From: Multifurca ochricompacta
Taxonomy: Eukaryota; Basidiomycota; Agaricomycetes; Russulales; Russulaceae
Reading direction: 5' to 3'
NCBI GenBank assembly: GCA_022496185.1
Contig: WTXG01000012.1
Span: 124,001-188,000, forward strand
DNA: 64,000 nucleotides
The notes below the pieces were generated by a model. That model searched no databases, was not told the DNA's origin, and saw nothing but the letters and a program-made list of their open reading frames with translations. A program made the position numbers and the translations under genes. This document shows positions 48,162 through 62,320 of the stretch, in pieces. Each line of letters starts with the position of its first letter. Position 1 is the stretch's first letter.

Positions 48162-49628
48162 TCAGTAATGGCGGGGCGTACGGCAGTGATCTTCAGAGTT
48201 GCGCACCACAACACTGCAGACGGTCGCGTGTGCTAGGTCGAGAACGCTTGACTCGTCTACGAGCGCACAATTAATGACAGTAATTTTCTCGATGGGATCG
48301 AAACGCGTTCTTTGATAAATGCTAAAATCGCTTCTGGATTGAACAAGATCTACCAACGCTTGGCCGGCGAGTTGCTCGCACCAGCGGAGATCTACACGCT
48401 TGAGGCGAGGGCATGAGCCTGTAGGAGCATGAAGGGCAAACAAGGCATCGTTTGGAATTTCCGTTTCATGGAGACGGAGCTCCTCCAATAGAGGTAGAAG
48501 AGAGAAACATTGAACAAAATCATCCCGGCGGATGTCGACGTCGTGAAGCTCCAGCAACTCGATTGAAGGCTCCGATGACTTAAGAAATTGGAGCAGAGCT
48601 TCGCCTGTACCACCGTGAGGATGATTCAGCGGTGGCTCTGTCGACCGGAGGTGAAGAAATCGAAGGGCTGGGGCTCGGATGTACTGCAGAACTTCGTTGA
48701 AATCGGGGGGGGCATCTATGATCAGGCGCTCCAAAGTATGCAACTCAATACCGAGCGCGGGATTTCCAGTGTTGTCGAGGATTTGTGCAAAATATGTGGG
48801 AATTTTGAGCTTTAAACTCTTAAGGGCCGGAAGGGTCGCTAGCATCTGAAGAGCCCCGGATAGTGATGGCCGCGAAGATGGTATGTCGGTCAACTCGAGA
48901 GATAAATCAACAACGGCCCCGGGTAGGCTAGGTGGAAACCTGTTGCACACGATGCGCACGTGAGTGAGGGAGGGAGCGTTGGCAAACGCGTCCTCGAGTT
49001 CGGCGAGTTCGTCCACACCCTGCTCCGTCGCGACACCGATGGAGAAGCTTGTGATGTCGAGAGAGCGCAATCGAGGGATAGTGCGACGGCATGGGGTTAA
49101 GACATCGACGGCTTGTTGGACAAACCTGGTGGTCAGGGTCAAAGTGCGCCATTGGGAGGCGTGGTCCAAAATAAGGTCGAACGCATTGAGTAAATAAGGG
49201 TCGAGAACTTGGACCCCAACTGTGATGCGCAATGGAGATTGGAGAGCCCTGGAAAGCCAGAGGCGTGTCTTCGCCACGGGGTCGAGACTGTCATTAGTGA
49301 GATAGATATGTGACCACACGCGCGGGGAGAAGCTAGCCCGACGCCACTTGGAACAGACGTGAGAGGCAATGAGGGGGGCATTGGCCCACCCGCTAGCGGC
49401 GCAATGCTCAAAGATGAGTGCCAGGACGTCGTCGGGGGCGCGCCATGCTAGTGAGATCGACCCTCGACATTTAGCAATCGCATCCAGATGGTGTGCCCTT
49501 TTCGTGCGAAGCTGTTGAACCTGTCGGAGAAGGTTTTGAATTGTGATATCTATAGATTCAATTCCAAGCTCGTGGACGCGAATAGCAGCATGGACGGCAA
49601 AGATTTCGTCAGTTGATGCTCTATCCAT
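48162..49628 (-). CDS. F-box protein with leucine-rich C-terminus
   Basis: Putative substrate receptor of an SCF ubiquitin ligase. Single exon of 488 codons from MDRASTDEIF; the frame stays open upstream to 49754, so a 5' exon is possible. Residues 1-60 form a helix or short coiled coil (ITIQNLLRQVQQLRTKRAHH); the F-box follows as LAWRAPDDVLALIFEHC with VCSKWRRASFSPRVWSHIYL. The rest consists of irregular leucine-rich repeats, for example LEELRLHETEIPNDALF and KRVDLRWCEQLAGQALVDL. Agaricomycetes encode hundreds of such F-box proteins, and they evolve quickly, so a specific substrate cannot be guessed. Confidence 0.86.
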   Translation of the reverse strand: MDRASTDEIFAVHAAIRVHELGIESIDITIQNLLRQVQQLRTKRAHHLDAIAKCRGSISLAWRAPDDVLALIFEHCAASGWANAPLIASHVCSKWRRASFSPRVWSHIYLTNDSLDPVAKTRLWLSRALQSPLRITVGVQVLDPYLLNAFDLILDHASQWRTLTLTTRFVQQAVDVLTPCRRTIPRLRSLDITSFSIGVATEQGVDELAELEDAFANAPSLTHVRIVCNRFPPSLPGAVVDLSLELTDIPSSRPSLSGALQMLATLPALKSLKLKIPTYFAQILDNTGNPALGIELHTLERLIIDAPPDFNEVLQYIRAPALRFLHLRSTEPPLNHPHGGTGEALLQFLKSSEPSIELLELHDVDIRRDDFVQCFSLLPLLEELRLHETEIPNDALFALHAPTGSCPRLKRVDLRWCEQLAGQALVDLVQSRSDFSIYQRTRFDPIEKITVINCALVDESSVLDLAHATVCSVVVRNSEDHCRTPRHY

Positions 49629-51465
49629 GGATCCTGTTCTTCTCTGAGGCTGGGGGCCGGGCGACTGAAAAAGAAAGGGGTATTTACCTGACACGTCGCA
49701 ATAATGGCGAGTAGGCACTAACCTTGTACTTGGATAGAAGTATTTTATTGACAATAAACCCGGAGGAGATAGGATAGAATAGGAACGGAGTTGAAGTGGG
49801 CAGAGACAGAGTAAGAAGTGAGAAGTAAAGAGTAAGAGAGTGAGAGTAAGTACTCTACTCCTGAACCTGAAGAGGAGGTCCCATCGGAAGCAAATTGGGA
49901 ACCATTGATGATGATTTTATTATTATTATGATGATGATGATGATGATGGGGGAACGAGAAGAAGAAGAATGGTTAGTGAAATGGAAATGGAAATGGAAAT
50001 GGAAATGGAAATGGGAAATGGGAAATGAAATGAAAATCATGTGAATGATTTCCTCTTTCGGTTATGTATGCTTATCTCGTAGGGCACTTCCCTTCCTTCT
50101 CCAACCAACTGAATAATATTCGAGGCCTCCTCCGGAATTGTAGGGGAACCGGTATTATGCAATGTCAAGGATTGGGCAATGTGAGGCGCGGTAGCGTGTG
50201 CCCATTGGCGAGGGAACGTTCCACTGACACCTGACCGTGCTAGGTTAGCAGCTTTAAGTTGAGTACCGAGTACCGAGTGTACAATCAGGGGCAGCATCTT
50301 CAGGGGGCCTGATATGCGACCAATGCGTTGTACGGTGTGCGAGGCTTTACTCCAGTCTCTCATTCAGACTCTTTTGGTTGCGTCTTGCATGCTATTAAGT
50401 CGGCGGGTTTCAGTTCATGGCCCGTTACACTTGTCCTTCTGGGCTCCCATCTCACATGGGCATAACTCGGGCAAGGGAGGAGGAAGGGTCGAAAGGGTCC
50501 CTGGTGTGTGGCTGGGATCTGACCCGGACGTAATTGAAGGAGTTAAGTCCGGTTATCCCACGGCCAACTCCATCATTTTTACTCAAGCGGCTCAAGGGGA
50601 GAATGTAGCCCTTTCTTATTTGCTCTCTTCCTCACCTCACAAAGGGGGGAAGGAGGAGGAGAGAGGGGGGGGGGGGGGGAGAAGCGCTTTCGTGGTTCCG
50701 GTGTCATTGTAAATGCGGTCCTATCAGTACTCTGACACCTTTCACTCTCAATAACAATGATTATCGCCATTTAGTGGTCGCCTTATGGCAATATTTGTCG
50801 ACCGTTGGTTTCACTCAAAGGACAAAGAGACACGCGTGTACGTCTAGTACATCTAAGTGCGGTCATGAGGCGATGGCAGATGGCCGCAGGGCTATTCTAT
50901 ATCAGGGCTTTGCCCAAGTGCCGTCGTATCTCCTATTAAAAGAAAGGTTGTATCGCGCCTCCTTTTTCTCTCAGAGAAATGATATACTTAGAGCCCCAGA
51001 GGGTTTGATTGCGCGTCCTTATCTGGGCTGTCCGTATGGCGCCTCTTCAAGACTTGGACCTGAGCATGCTGTAGCCCCCAATTAGGGTGATCCCAATTGT
51101 CTGTTATACACATACCCACAGACAGCGTGCACTTTGAGTTGGAGTGATGATGACCGCGGGTGTACAAAGTCAATTAGTGCCGCCAGGGAAAGGTTGTCAA
51201 TACTGGGTTATCTTCAAGGTCTGTACTTTAGCACTCGCATTTGCACATTCATCTCCCTGTGGGACTCGATTATACCTCGACGAACCCCGATCAAGTGATT
51301 GATCTCTACATCTACATCCATGCCTCAATGCACTGAACAGGCTGTGCACTCTCTACACCCCCGCGCAATCGAGGTGGTTCGTTATACTATTTCACTACAT
51401 TGGGGTCCTGGGTACACACTCATGCAACCGATAATACTACATCTTCTTATTTTTACCTGCCGGGT
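49629..51465. other. Gene-poor region of 1.8 kb with microsatellites
   Basis: No supported gene. Features: an ATG/ATT trinucleotide run at about 49907-49948, a GGAAAT hexamer run at 49980-50036, and a poly-G run at about 50665-50679. Open frames at 50037-50363 (minus), 50314-50712 and 50774-51085 (plus) have no recognisable protein features. Confidence 0.5.
49980..50036. repeat. GGAAAT hexamer microsatellite
   Basis: About eight copies of a 6-base unit, the last ones imperfect. It could be polymorphic between strains. Confidence 0.8.
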
Positions 51466-53329
<1,864 letters not shown>

Positions 53330-53478
53330 CTAAGGATGTAATGACGGACACTCGATGATGTGAGGAACGGATGCCCCGGAGTACCCGGACCGTGATCGCG
53401 CTATCGATGATCTCACGAGGCGGGGGTCGGCCGTCGCAGCGTATCCTCATCTCTCATCTCTCACATCATCTCATCTCA

Positions 53479-54109
53479 ATGTCATTTCAGAACGTGTACT
53501 ACAAGCGGGTGAGTATATCACACAAACGAAAATTAATTCTCAATCTTGAGCTGCTAGGTCCACACGCACGCTGCCCTAACAGGTCACGGCAACACCCCGC
53601 GCTTGTTATGTCTGCTCAAAGCCAACCACAACTTGTCTGGCCTCCACGAACACAGTCGACTTTGTTTACACGTGTGATGCGCACCTCTTCGATACAGGTT
53701 TTGCCACGGAAATAGTCGATCCAAAGGAAGTAAGCAATGAGGGGATCGCGCGCGTCAAGGCGGAGTGGGAAGCAAAAGAGGCACGCAAGAAGGATAAGGA
53801 TAAGGATAAAGCCAAAGCCCTGCTAAGGAGACCAGCGAAAGTAGCAGGAACGGCACTGGAACAGAGGGCGGGAAGGAGGGCAGCAAGGAGAATGGCCCTA
53901 ATTCACCATCGTCACCTGCTCCCGTAGCGCTTCCTTCACCACCGGCTGTCGGCTCCGGTGCCGTAACACCGACACATAAACGATATAGCCTTCATCGTGA
54001 TTTCTATGCTATGCGCCAGGCGGAGTATAGACGAAGAAGACAGGCGAAGCAGATGCAGGAGCTCGCGCCTAGATTGCCTGGCGCTCCTCATGGATCACTT
54101 GCAGGCTGA
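53479..54109 (+). CDS. VFA1: VFA1-like VPS4-associated protein (one-base frame break)
   Basis: Homologue of yeast Vfa1, an endosomal protein that binds and stimulates the ESCRT AAA-ATPase Vps4. Exons 53479-53508 and 53583-54109. Motifs: MSFQNVYYKR, ACYVCSKPTTTCL with paired cysteines, DFVYTCDAHLFDTGFATEIV with the second cysteine of the zinc-binding knuckle, then a Lys/Asp-rich coiled segment (EAKEARKKDKDKDKAKA). One C is missing at 53818-53820; adding it gives KAPAKETSES and a Ser/Pro-rich tail ending YAMRQAEYRRRRQAKQMQ, and 185 residues. The uncorrected frame ends earlier in a basic, implausible sequence. Divergent from the formaldehyde dehydrogenase over about 150 bases. Confidence 0.85.
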
Positions 54110-54341
54110 GACAACCCAGGCTGTGAGTTCGGATTTGCCCATTTACGATCGCTCACAGATACGCGCTCCGCGCCCAAGTTAACAGTTGTTGTGTATGGAC
54201 GATTACATGGTTGTGATAACTCAAAAGCATAATAAAAGTTCTAAAGCAAGACAAGACATAGCGATGATACGGATGCGAAATGCGAATGATTTAGTGGATA
54301 CACCTCCGTATCAAGGCTCAAGTATGAAGGGAAGATCTCCA

Positions 54342-56089
54342 CTACGCTGCTAGAAACGGGTTGCACGCGCATACAATCGCACGTACAATGAAGCTCAAGG
54401 CGCTTCCAATCACAAGCCCACCCACGACGCAGAAGCCTATGATTGGCGCCGCGAGGTCAACATCTTCTTTGCGGCCTTTGAGCCGGGGATTGTGCTCCAG
54501 TGATGGCGCACCCATCTGGCACATGCTCGATATGTAGCCATTGGTAATCCCAAAGGCGAGCAGCAACGTCATGTATGAAACGTCCGAATTGATAATAGGC
54601 GGCGTTGATGGCAACGAAGCGTCACGCTGAAGGTTACATGCCAGAAAGAGAGGGATAAAAATAGTTCGCGCGAGCGAGAGACCAAATAGGCGCTTCGCGG
54701 ACCATAGCAGAAGGCGCGGAATGCCGCAAAGGTACCGCCCGAACCAGTCGCCAACATTGAAAACGAGGAAGTGGAGCGAACTGAAGACGAGTGGGTGTGT
54801 TGCGGGATTTGTGGGCCTATCGACATCGTGACCGCGGGGAAGACAGCCTGCATCCCAAGTCAATCATGTCAGGCGGTTAGATGTGGGAAGTCAACGACTT
54901 ACAAGGGTGACTATGAAGACATAAGCAACTGCCAGCTCATATATGGCGTTCCTGCGCGTGACACTTAGAATTCTGTCCCACATTGCTTTGGAATCTGGTT
55001 TACTGGCACTGGGACCGCCAAGAACAGGTGAACGGAGGTCTGATGAAACTGACAGTCGACGCCGTATCCACGCCTCGTCCTTGAACACGACAGCCCGATA
55101 CGAGGGTAGCCGCGTCATCCAGACGTTCGCAATTGTACACACGAACAAAAATGAGACAGAAATACCAAAAAACAGCCTTGCAGACTTTGTCTCGGCTACC
55201 CCATCTATCGGGCCGACTTGGGATATGTGCACAGAAGTAGTCGCACTGATGAGCTGTACAGCGGAGAGAATGACAGCGACCACGGCCTGACCGGACAGCA
55301 AGGATTGGATGACCGAAGGGCCAAAGAGAGAGGCCGCGGCGATCACGGAAGTTTGTAGATATGAACCAGCAGCAGCTAGTGCAATCCCTATCATGATGAT
55401 GAATGTAGCGAAGACACCCTCAGGAAGACTGATGTAAGTGCTGAGAGTGAGGAGGGATGTGAGGAAAGCAAGGCAAAGTATAGACCATTGTGTACGGGGT
55501 GCGGCAGGGACCTATGCGATTCATTGAGCGGTCAAAGGAGACGAGTGCAACAGGAGAGACGTGCCTTTTTAGAGGTTATAGTGGCGTGCGCAAGGAACGC
55601 AAAGTTGGAAAGTGTAAATGTGGTCGTAAGATATGAACCAAATGTACTTCGAATGGAAGAGTGTTGTAATTGCGAAAAAAAGTATGGCTCAGCAGTAATC
55701 ATAACTGCCTGCTATGTTAACCTTGCATGAGACGGGGAACCTAGAGAGAACGCACCATTCCAAGGCAAGAGGACTGCAGCACCAAGCATGAAATGAATCC
55801 ATTGTATTCGACTGTCCAGTGGTGCATCGGAATGAGGGTGCTCATCAGATACGGTTTCCTCGGCATCCTCAATGTCCTCTGAAAGTGATTCTGCCTCTTC
55901 AACGGCAAAAGGGATATGAATGTCCTGTGAGACGTGAGGAGAATGAGGGAGGGCTTGATAGGGGTTGTCTAGGGAAGAAAGGGATGAAGAATGGCGTCGC
56001 CCTAGCATGATTGGTTTGAAGAGAGGAATGATGGTAGAGCCTGAGTCAGACGATCTAAGAGGGCGCGAATAAGTACCGGAATCCGTCAT
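54342..56089 (-). CDS. FUN26: Equilibrative nucleoside transporter (SLC29/FUN26-like), one-base frame break
   Basis: Moves nucleosides across a membrane; yeast Fun26 is vacuolar. Exons (reverse): 56089-55756, 55704-55565, 55511-54903, 54847-54342; 529 residues after adding one base at 54813-54815. The first 90 residues are acidic and Ser-rich with a possible di-acidic sorting motif. Membrane segments include IHFMLGAAVLLPWNVMITAE (the ENT signature in helix 1), SYLTTTFTLSNFAFLAHATI, LCLAFLTSLLTLSTYISLP and, after the correction, SIGPTNPATHPLVFSSLHFL with FNVGDWFGRYLCG, another ENT hallmark. Intron 2 starts with GC (GCACGT at 55564, minus strand). Confidence 0.9.
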
Positions 56090-56175
56090 TCTGTAAGCTC
56101 GCTCAATAGAAGACTAGTACAAGTAAAGCTAGTAGCGGGCCTTAAGTGGGGGAGGGGGGGGGGGAGGAGGTTTGT

Positions 56176-57434
56176 TTAAGTAGTAGTAGTAGTAGTAGTG
56201 GGTGATGGTATGACTTGATTGGCTGTTTCCTGAAGCACCAAGTTACGTAGCTGTTCATCTCGTTTACGCTCCTTTCTCGCCCGGCGCACTTTCCGCCTCA
56301 GCAGTGCAGCCTCACCACCACGATGAATCCATCTTCTCTTTCTCTCCTCACGGACGTCTGCCGCAAGCCGCTCCCGCCACTTCCACACTGCCTCCGCTCG
56401 TGCCTCGCGCCTCGATCGGCCCTTAAGATCTTTCAGCTCGTCCCGCACGTATTGGGCGAGCAACTCGCGCCGTCGTGTCTGCACAGCTTGCCAGCGCGCC
56501 TGCTTCTTCGCTCGGGTGTGCGGGTTCGATAGCTCCTTCTCCAAATGAAGTTCCATCGGTGCGGCCATATCATAAGTACGCTTTTGAGGGTCGAGCACTG
56601 ACTGAATGTACTCGTTCTCTGTGGCCAACCCAGACGAGGCTGCGTTCGGGTCCGATGGAAGTGCGAACGGCTTGTAAGTAACCGCCATCACATCCTCCGC
56701 TCTGGCGGTATATATTGTAGCTTCAAAAGGGTTTGACATTGCACTACCCATGAGACCAAATGCGACGTACGTTCGTATTTTGGGCGTTCTGGTCGCTTTG
56801 GCCACGGAATCTTAAGGCGGCCAGAAGTACTCGTAGTCCCGGGGAGCCTCGGCGTCGTACCCGCCGCAAAGCGATCCCACTCGTACCGGGCACCCGCGGG
56901 TTGCCAGTAGGGTTTTGAAGTGCCAATACGCATGGCGAAGACGCTGAAAAATAGGTTTGATGATAGAAACAGGCGAAAAGGTGGGCATACGGAAGTGTTC
57001 GCGACTCCATGTCTTTGCTTTTGGGAGGAAACTCAAAGTCACCGATGAATAGCTGGCATCGTGAATAATGCACGTTTTTCAGACCTCCTTCACTTCCCGC
57101 CTTTATTTGAAAGAAGGATTAACCTAAGAGAAAACAAAACCGGAACATTACGCACTTTCGTTGTCGCCCCTTTGAGATATACGCGGTTCGAGAGCTTGTT
57201 AATTTTCGCCACCTCAAGTAGTTTTCCCTCCTTGTCTCCGGTGATTCTGACTCGATCTCCTGGCACAATATTCCAGTATTTGATACGGTCTTTAGGTTTG
57301 GCCGCTTTGACAAGAATGTCCTTGAACGAATATCGCTTTAAATAGGTAAGGGGAAAGGGCTGCATGTGACGAAAATCCTTGGTCCATGGGTTACTCGTAA
57401 TTGCACCGCGTATTTGTGCTGCGGTGAGAGGCAT
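56176..57434 (-). CDS. MRPL40: Mitochondrial large-subunit ribosomal protein uL24m
   Basis: KOW-domain protein of the mitoribosome large subunit (yeast Mrpl40). Exons (reverse): 57434-57152, 57087-56991, 56943-56771, 56720-56176; 365 residues. The KOW motif is visible as IVPGDRVRITGDKEGKLLEV, then CQLFIGDFEFPPKSKDM, VFAMRIGTSKPYWQPAGARY, LKIPWPKRPERPKY and VTYKPFALPSDP. The C-terminal third is a basic helical extension (RWQAVQTRRRELLAQYV to RRKVRRARKERKRDEQL) ending in a poly-Thr run encoded by a GTA/TAG microsatellite. Start chosen at MPLTAAQIR. Confidence 0.9.
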
Positions 57435-57549
57435 GACGGTGTAGGTCTTGTTGCAAGAGCAAAAGTGCGAAGTTCACAGTTGAGTTGACACGTAAATACA
57501 TACAGAGAATCCAGCTGACTAAGCAATTACCCATTTTATTGGAAACTAC

Positions 57550-57583
57550 CATGGATGGATGGATGGATGGATGGATGGATGGA
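57550..57583. repeat. TGGA tetranucleotide repeat
   Basis: Eight perfect copies of a 4-base unit between uL24m and the MBP1-like gene. Probably in the latter's 3' UTR or the uL24m promoter. Confidence 0.85.
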
Positions 57584-57673
57584 TACACTCGATACACAGA
57601 ACCAAGTACAACACGAGAAATGGAAATGTTTAGCGTAACAACGGTCAACATGAGGTATCGTTTCATTTTCGTA

Positions 57674-60178
57674 CTATCCCACCGGCGGTACAGGCCGTGA
57701 GGCCAGTGTCGTACTAGTACTACTCCAAGCCATAGACGAAGAACTCGGTTCTTCCGACTCGAGAGACTGTGGAAACGGTTTCAGGGGATGCACGATGGAA
57801 AAAAAATTGTGTTCTTACCTCTAAAAGCATGCTCACAACACCATCCACCTCGGATGTTGGTATACCCCCACAGCCTGCAGCTATCAGCCGACGGTAATCC
57901 ACCATGCGCCCGCCTGTTCCAGCTTCGGCCTGGAAACGCACAAATTCTTCAAACATATCCTTCCGGCGCTTTCGGTGCTGCGCCAGCTCTTCTCGTAAAC
58001 CCTCGCACGCGTTTCTCAGGGATTCCGAGTCCGAGTCTGTCGGGATATCCCCATGCAAGGCAATCAAGTCGGACACATCCTCTTCCATAGATGCGGCCTT
58101 GCGCTTCACCCCCGTTCGAGTGCCGGGCCCGCCTTCAGGTTCCTCGAGAGTATATAATGGAAAAGAGGGAAAAGGGGCGAGGGTGCCACCCGCGCCATCT
58201 CGCACGGCCTTTTCGCGTTCTTCCTCATCCTTGACCCATTTCTCCCATCCGAGGCGATACCGCTTGCCCATTTTCGCGCTGAGCTCGGTCTCCATCTCCC
58301 GCAGCGTGGCGCGTGCCTCGTCAAGGCCTTGACTCTGAACTTTGAGCTGGCTTACCGCTCGCTGAGACTCAAGGATTTCCGCTTGTATGTTACCGAGGAG
58401 CGCATGCGCTTGATTGAGGTCCCGTTCCTTGTCACGCAACTCTTGATCAAATGACGCCGCTAAGCTGTCGAGCATGTTCGCCATATCTGTGATTGCACGC
58501 GTACTCGCCGTCTGCGCGGCGGTAGAGTGGTGCAACGGCATGCGGTCGCCGTTTGCCGGTACAATGACATGATTCGATGGCACTTGCACTGACGGATACG
58601 CTGCTTGTGCGTTGCGATACGACATCGCAAGTGCGCGTGATGGCATCACAGGTGACGAGCGGAAACGTTCGTCCTCGAGGATGTAGTCCTCTGTACTCTT
58701 CCCATCGCGATTCGAAACTTTTGGATCCGCACCGTGGTCGATGAGGAGTTTCACCAGGCGTTTGCTACGGCATCGCGCAGCCATAGTTAATGCAGTTTCT
58801 CCGTCTTCGTCCTGAAAATTGATGATATCCGCCAGCTCGCGCGGGTAGTCAGACAACCGGTTCAAGACTGCCTCCATGTAATATCGCGCTGCATGCGTCT
58901 TGCCCTTTGACATGGCCACATCGACAATGTGGTGGAAAACGGTTCGATTGTAATTGTCGATGTTCAGAGTTGAACGGTGCAGTAACTCGTACAACTCAGG
59001 AAACTTCCGTACGTCGTAGTTGTTGGCGAACATGACGCTACGCATAAGTGCCGTCTGCCCAGACTTGTTTACTTTGAATACATCCGCTCCGGCAGAGAGT
59101 AGAAACTTGACAATTCGAATACGACCCATTGCGCAAGCCCAGTGCAACGCGGTGTGCCCCTCGTCGTCAATAGCCATGTTTGGGTCCAGATCAGGCGGTG
59201 GATTGATGAGGATTGGAGGAATTTGGTTCGAGTCGGAGATGAAATATTCCAGAATTTGATCACCATAGGACCGGTCATCGACCGTGCCATTCGCTCCAGG
59301 GACAGGATCAATATCAGAATCATCCTCTTGGACAGATGGCTGAGTACGCCGCGGCACTCGACGCTTGCGCGGTTCAAGAGAGGGAGATGCGGGGCCATGA
59401 TCAGGACTGCGGTAAGGATGAGCACCCGGTTCCGGAGAGCTGCGAATAGGAGAAGGGGTGCGCGAACTAGACGAGGCGCCGGACGGGGAAGGGGTCATCG
59501 ACCCGTCCTCAGACCCACGCATTCCATCATCTATAGCATCCGATTCATCGGCGACCTCGCCTGCCTTGCGAGCGCGGACGTTAGAAGTGCTACCATCTGT
59601 GCCTGTGCGACGAGGTGGACGCCCGCTCGTAGGGGCTACCATGTGCTTTGGGGCGAGCGGTGGGCTCTTTGCTGCGGGCTGAAATTCGATGATAGGGCGT
59701 AGAAGGTGCTCGCAATTGTATTGCCTTGCAAGATGCAACCCACGCTCGAGAGGAATCCATGTACCTGAGGAAGTCCCAATAGGCTTCGGGGAGAGCCGTG
59801 GGCCAGCCGGTCATTGTGACGCACCTTGGTATTTCCCGTAGCCGCCTTGAACCTTCTCATGTTCACCTTTTTGAATTTCACGTTCGAGGACGCGGGTACG
59901 CTGGGGTTTGTCGAAACCCGCAACTTTTAGAATCTGCGTAGCGTTCAGCCACGAATCTGAGCGCCGGCGCATGACTGCGACGCCTTTACACATCCTGGGC
60001 GATGAGTGAGACTGCGAATACGCGTATTGATGTTTCCGCTTAACGTACAGCTCATAGACAGGGATTCCACTGTAAGTGGCCTGTGCGACGCGAGTCGGGC
60101 AATGGGTGAGAGAGCTCGTGGTAACAAGTGGAAATTTACCTTGAAAATCTGATGGGTTTCTGACATGGCTGATGGCAT
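57674..60178 (-). CDS. MBP1: APSES/KilA-N transcription factor with ankyrin repeats (MBP1-like)
   Basis: DNA-binding subunit of an MBF-type G1/S regulator. Exons (reverse): 60178-60140, 60080-60049, 59994-59825, 59764-57819, 57766-57674; 759 residues. The APSES fold is visible: [60 protein letters not shown] disordered Ser/Pro linker follows, then ankyrin-type repeats ([70 protein letters not shown]), then a coiled coil ([17 protein letters not shown]) and an acidic/Ser-rich tail. The last junction gives [16 protein letters not shown]; reading through the 52-nt intron gives a different, less plausible C-terminus. Two start codons (60178, 60166) are possible. Confidence 0.93.
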
Positions 60179-60296
60179 GCGTCGTGATGAAGAATGAGTT
60201 TCACGTCGCGAAACGCACGATGGGACGTTATCACAATAATGAGAACCAAAAGAGAGACTTGACTCTTACAAAAGCGATTGAGGGACTTGTCAAGCC

Positions 60297-60332
60297 GAGC
60301 ACGAGCACGAGCACAAGCACGAGCACGAGAGA
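60297..60332. repeat. AGCACG repeat
   Basis: About six imperfect copies of the hexamer AGCACG, about 120 bases upstream of the MBP1-like start codon, on its promoter side. Confidence 0.7.
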
Positions 60333-60385
60333 CGCGTGCTTCAACAAGTATAAACAACTCAATGTATCATTCATCACATCTCACA

Positions 60386-62137
60386 TCATATCATATCATC
60401 GTCTTCCATCACTATCTTCATTCTCCACCCTCGTTCATCTTCATCTGGTTCATCATCAGCCCAAAAAAAGTCATCCTCGTCTCCGTTGAATCGTAGGTGA
60501 TCGACAATATCTTCTTCAGCGTCCTTCCCAGTCAGGATATCTACTTCCTCTTCTTCCTGCCTCATTTTTCGCTTCGCCAGTACACTCTCGTCTTCCTAAG
60601 AGTTTCGTTAGCCCACCTCGAACAAATATGATTGGATTAGGGAGAGATTCACGATATCGAATTCATCCTCACGTTCCTCATACTCCACGTTCTCGTCAAC
60701 CTCCTCGAAGCCACCTGCAAATGCACCCCAGCGTTCTGGAGATGGGCAATGCCAGATGAGAATGTTGCCATGATTCGTAGTCGACACAATCGATGGCTTG
60801 CTAGGATGCCACTGTAAAGATCTCCTACATAAGGTTGTCTCCGTACATGTCGACAATATGGCGCACGTGAACATAGATCAGAGGTTCACGACCTCCGTCT
60901 AGCGTGCTCGCAAGTTGTCCATCATTTGCAATGTCCCATATATAAATTTTGTGCGAGGCGGGATCGGCGGCACCTCCTGCTAACCATTCGCCGTCTGGAC
61001 TAAAAGACATTGCATGCCATGCGGTTCTATTGATTGGGTCGCTGAACCTATGCGTTGGCTCGAGTTCTTGTTCTGTGCACTCTCTGTCGGCAATTGGAGG
61101 CGGATAAATAGGAAGAGTGAACTGGCGGAGGGTTCGATCTGAGGAGTTTGTAACTAAGCGTCTGCAAAGTTCGCGTAAGAGGACAGGAAAGTCGTGGCTG
61201 ACATGAGCACGAAGGCTCACCGGCCAGACTTGGCAAAGTCAAAGCCCTTCATGACACCTGCGCCTGGAATTTTATGTCGGGCAACTATCTGTTTAGCCCT
61301 TTGTTTAGCTGCAATGGCCAAATTAAGGCGCAACTGACGGTCTTTGTCCTTGTGTTAAAGACAAGAATGGATCCTGTAGAGGTCCCCACAAAGATATGTC
61401 GACCTGTGGGATCAAAGTGGGCCACGGTCATGGCTGACCTGTCGCAAGTTTAGCGCTTGAATGAGAGAAGCGGTGGTAAGGGAAGTGTCGACCTAGGAGA
61501 AGTACTTGATTCTTCGTCGCTGTCATCATGGGCCTCCTCAAGCTCGACTCGCCCACGGTGCTTCTTCCGAAGGTCGACCAAATAAGCATCACCAGACTGA
61601 AGTAGAGCCAGTATGATTTGGCTTGAGGAAATAAGTGAGAGTAAATGCATCGTCAGAAATGCCTACCTATTCCTGGGGTGGAAAGAAGCAGAGCTAACAG
61701 GTGCGTCAAACCTGATAGTCGTTCTTCTCTGTGGAGGGTCAATGTCTGAGGCCAGGTCCCACACAATAGCATTCCAATCCTTCGAGGAAGTTAACACAAA
61801 CCGCGAATTCCGTGACCAGCTTTTAAATGCTATGAATACTCACAGTTCCTTAATGGCTAGTACATGACGCACTCAACGCTTGTAATACCCTTGACGTGGC
61901 CTTCGAGCCAACGGACTGCTGCACGCGTTTCCAGATCCCATATAGCTGCAGAGCCATCACTACGGCCCGCGGCTACGAAACGGCCTGAGCGATCAAAACG
62001 TGCAAGCGTGCACTGAGAAGGAAGGGAGGCTTGGACGGCGGTTGGGTATGTGATATTGAAAGGATCTATATGGCGTGTTTTGAGTGATGAAGGATAGATG
62101 GATTCGACTTGGACAGACTCAATAAAGATGTATTCAT
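60386..62137 (-). CDS. SWD1: COMPASS subunit SWD1 (RBBP5-like WD40)
   Basis: WD40 subunit of the H3K4 methyltransferase complex. Nine exons (reverse): 62137-62119, 62065-61873, 61819-61667, 61621-61493, 61438-61339, 61288-61221, 61161-60867, 60811-60653, 60595-60386; 441 residues. The first coding exon is 19 nt (MNTSLL); the next begins NPFNITYPTAVQA, matching the family start. Then FDRSGRFVAAGRSDGSAAIW, TSVDWSRNSRFVLTSSKDWN, MTVAHFDPTGRHIFVGTSTG, LVTNSSDRTLRQF, AWHAMSFSPDGEWLAGGA and WHPSKPSIVSTTNHGNILIW. The acidic C-terminal tail (EDESVLAKRKMRQEEEEVD, then GDEDDFFWADDEPDEDE) is characteristic of SWD1/RbBP5. Confidence 0.95.
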
Positions 62138-62320
62138 TCTTCACTTTTGAAGATTATTTGACTTGACTTTGACTTGCTTGGGGGAGTGCAAGAGGGTTAA
62201 CCTTAACCCTATATTTCATCTCTTGCTGGCTGAACCGTGGCCACATACATTACAAACAAACAAAATCAAATTAAATCACACACCACACTGCACTAACACT
62301 AACTACTCTGCTACCTACGT

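Noticed and set aside
59142..59702. 186-codon plus-strand frame
   Set aside because: Lies antisense inside the well-supported MBP1-like gene and has Arg-rich composition typical of antisense frames in GC-rich coding DNA.
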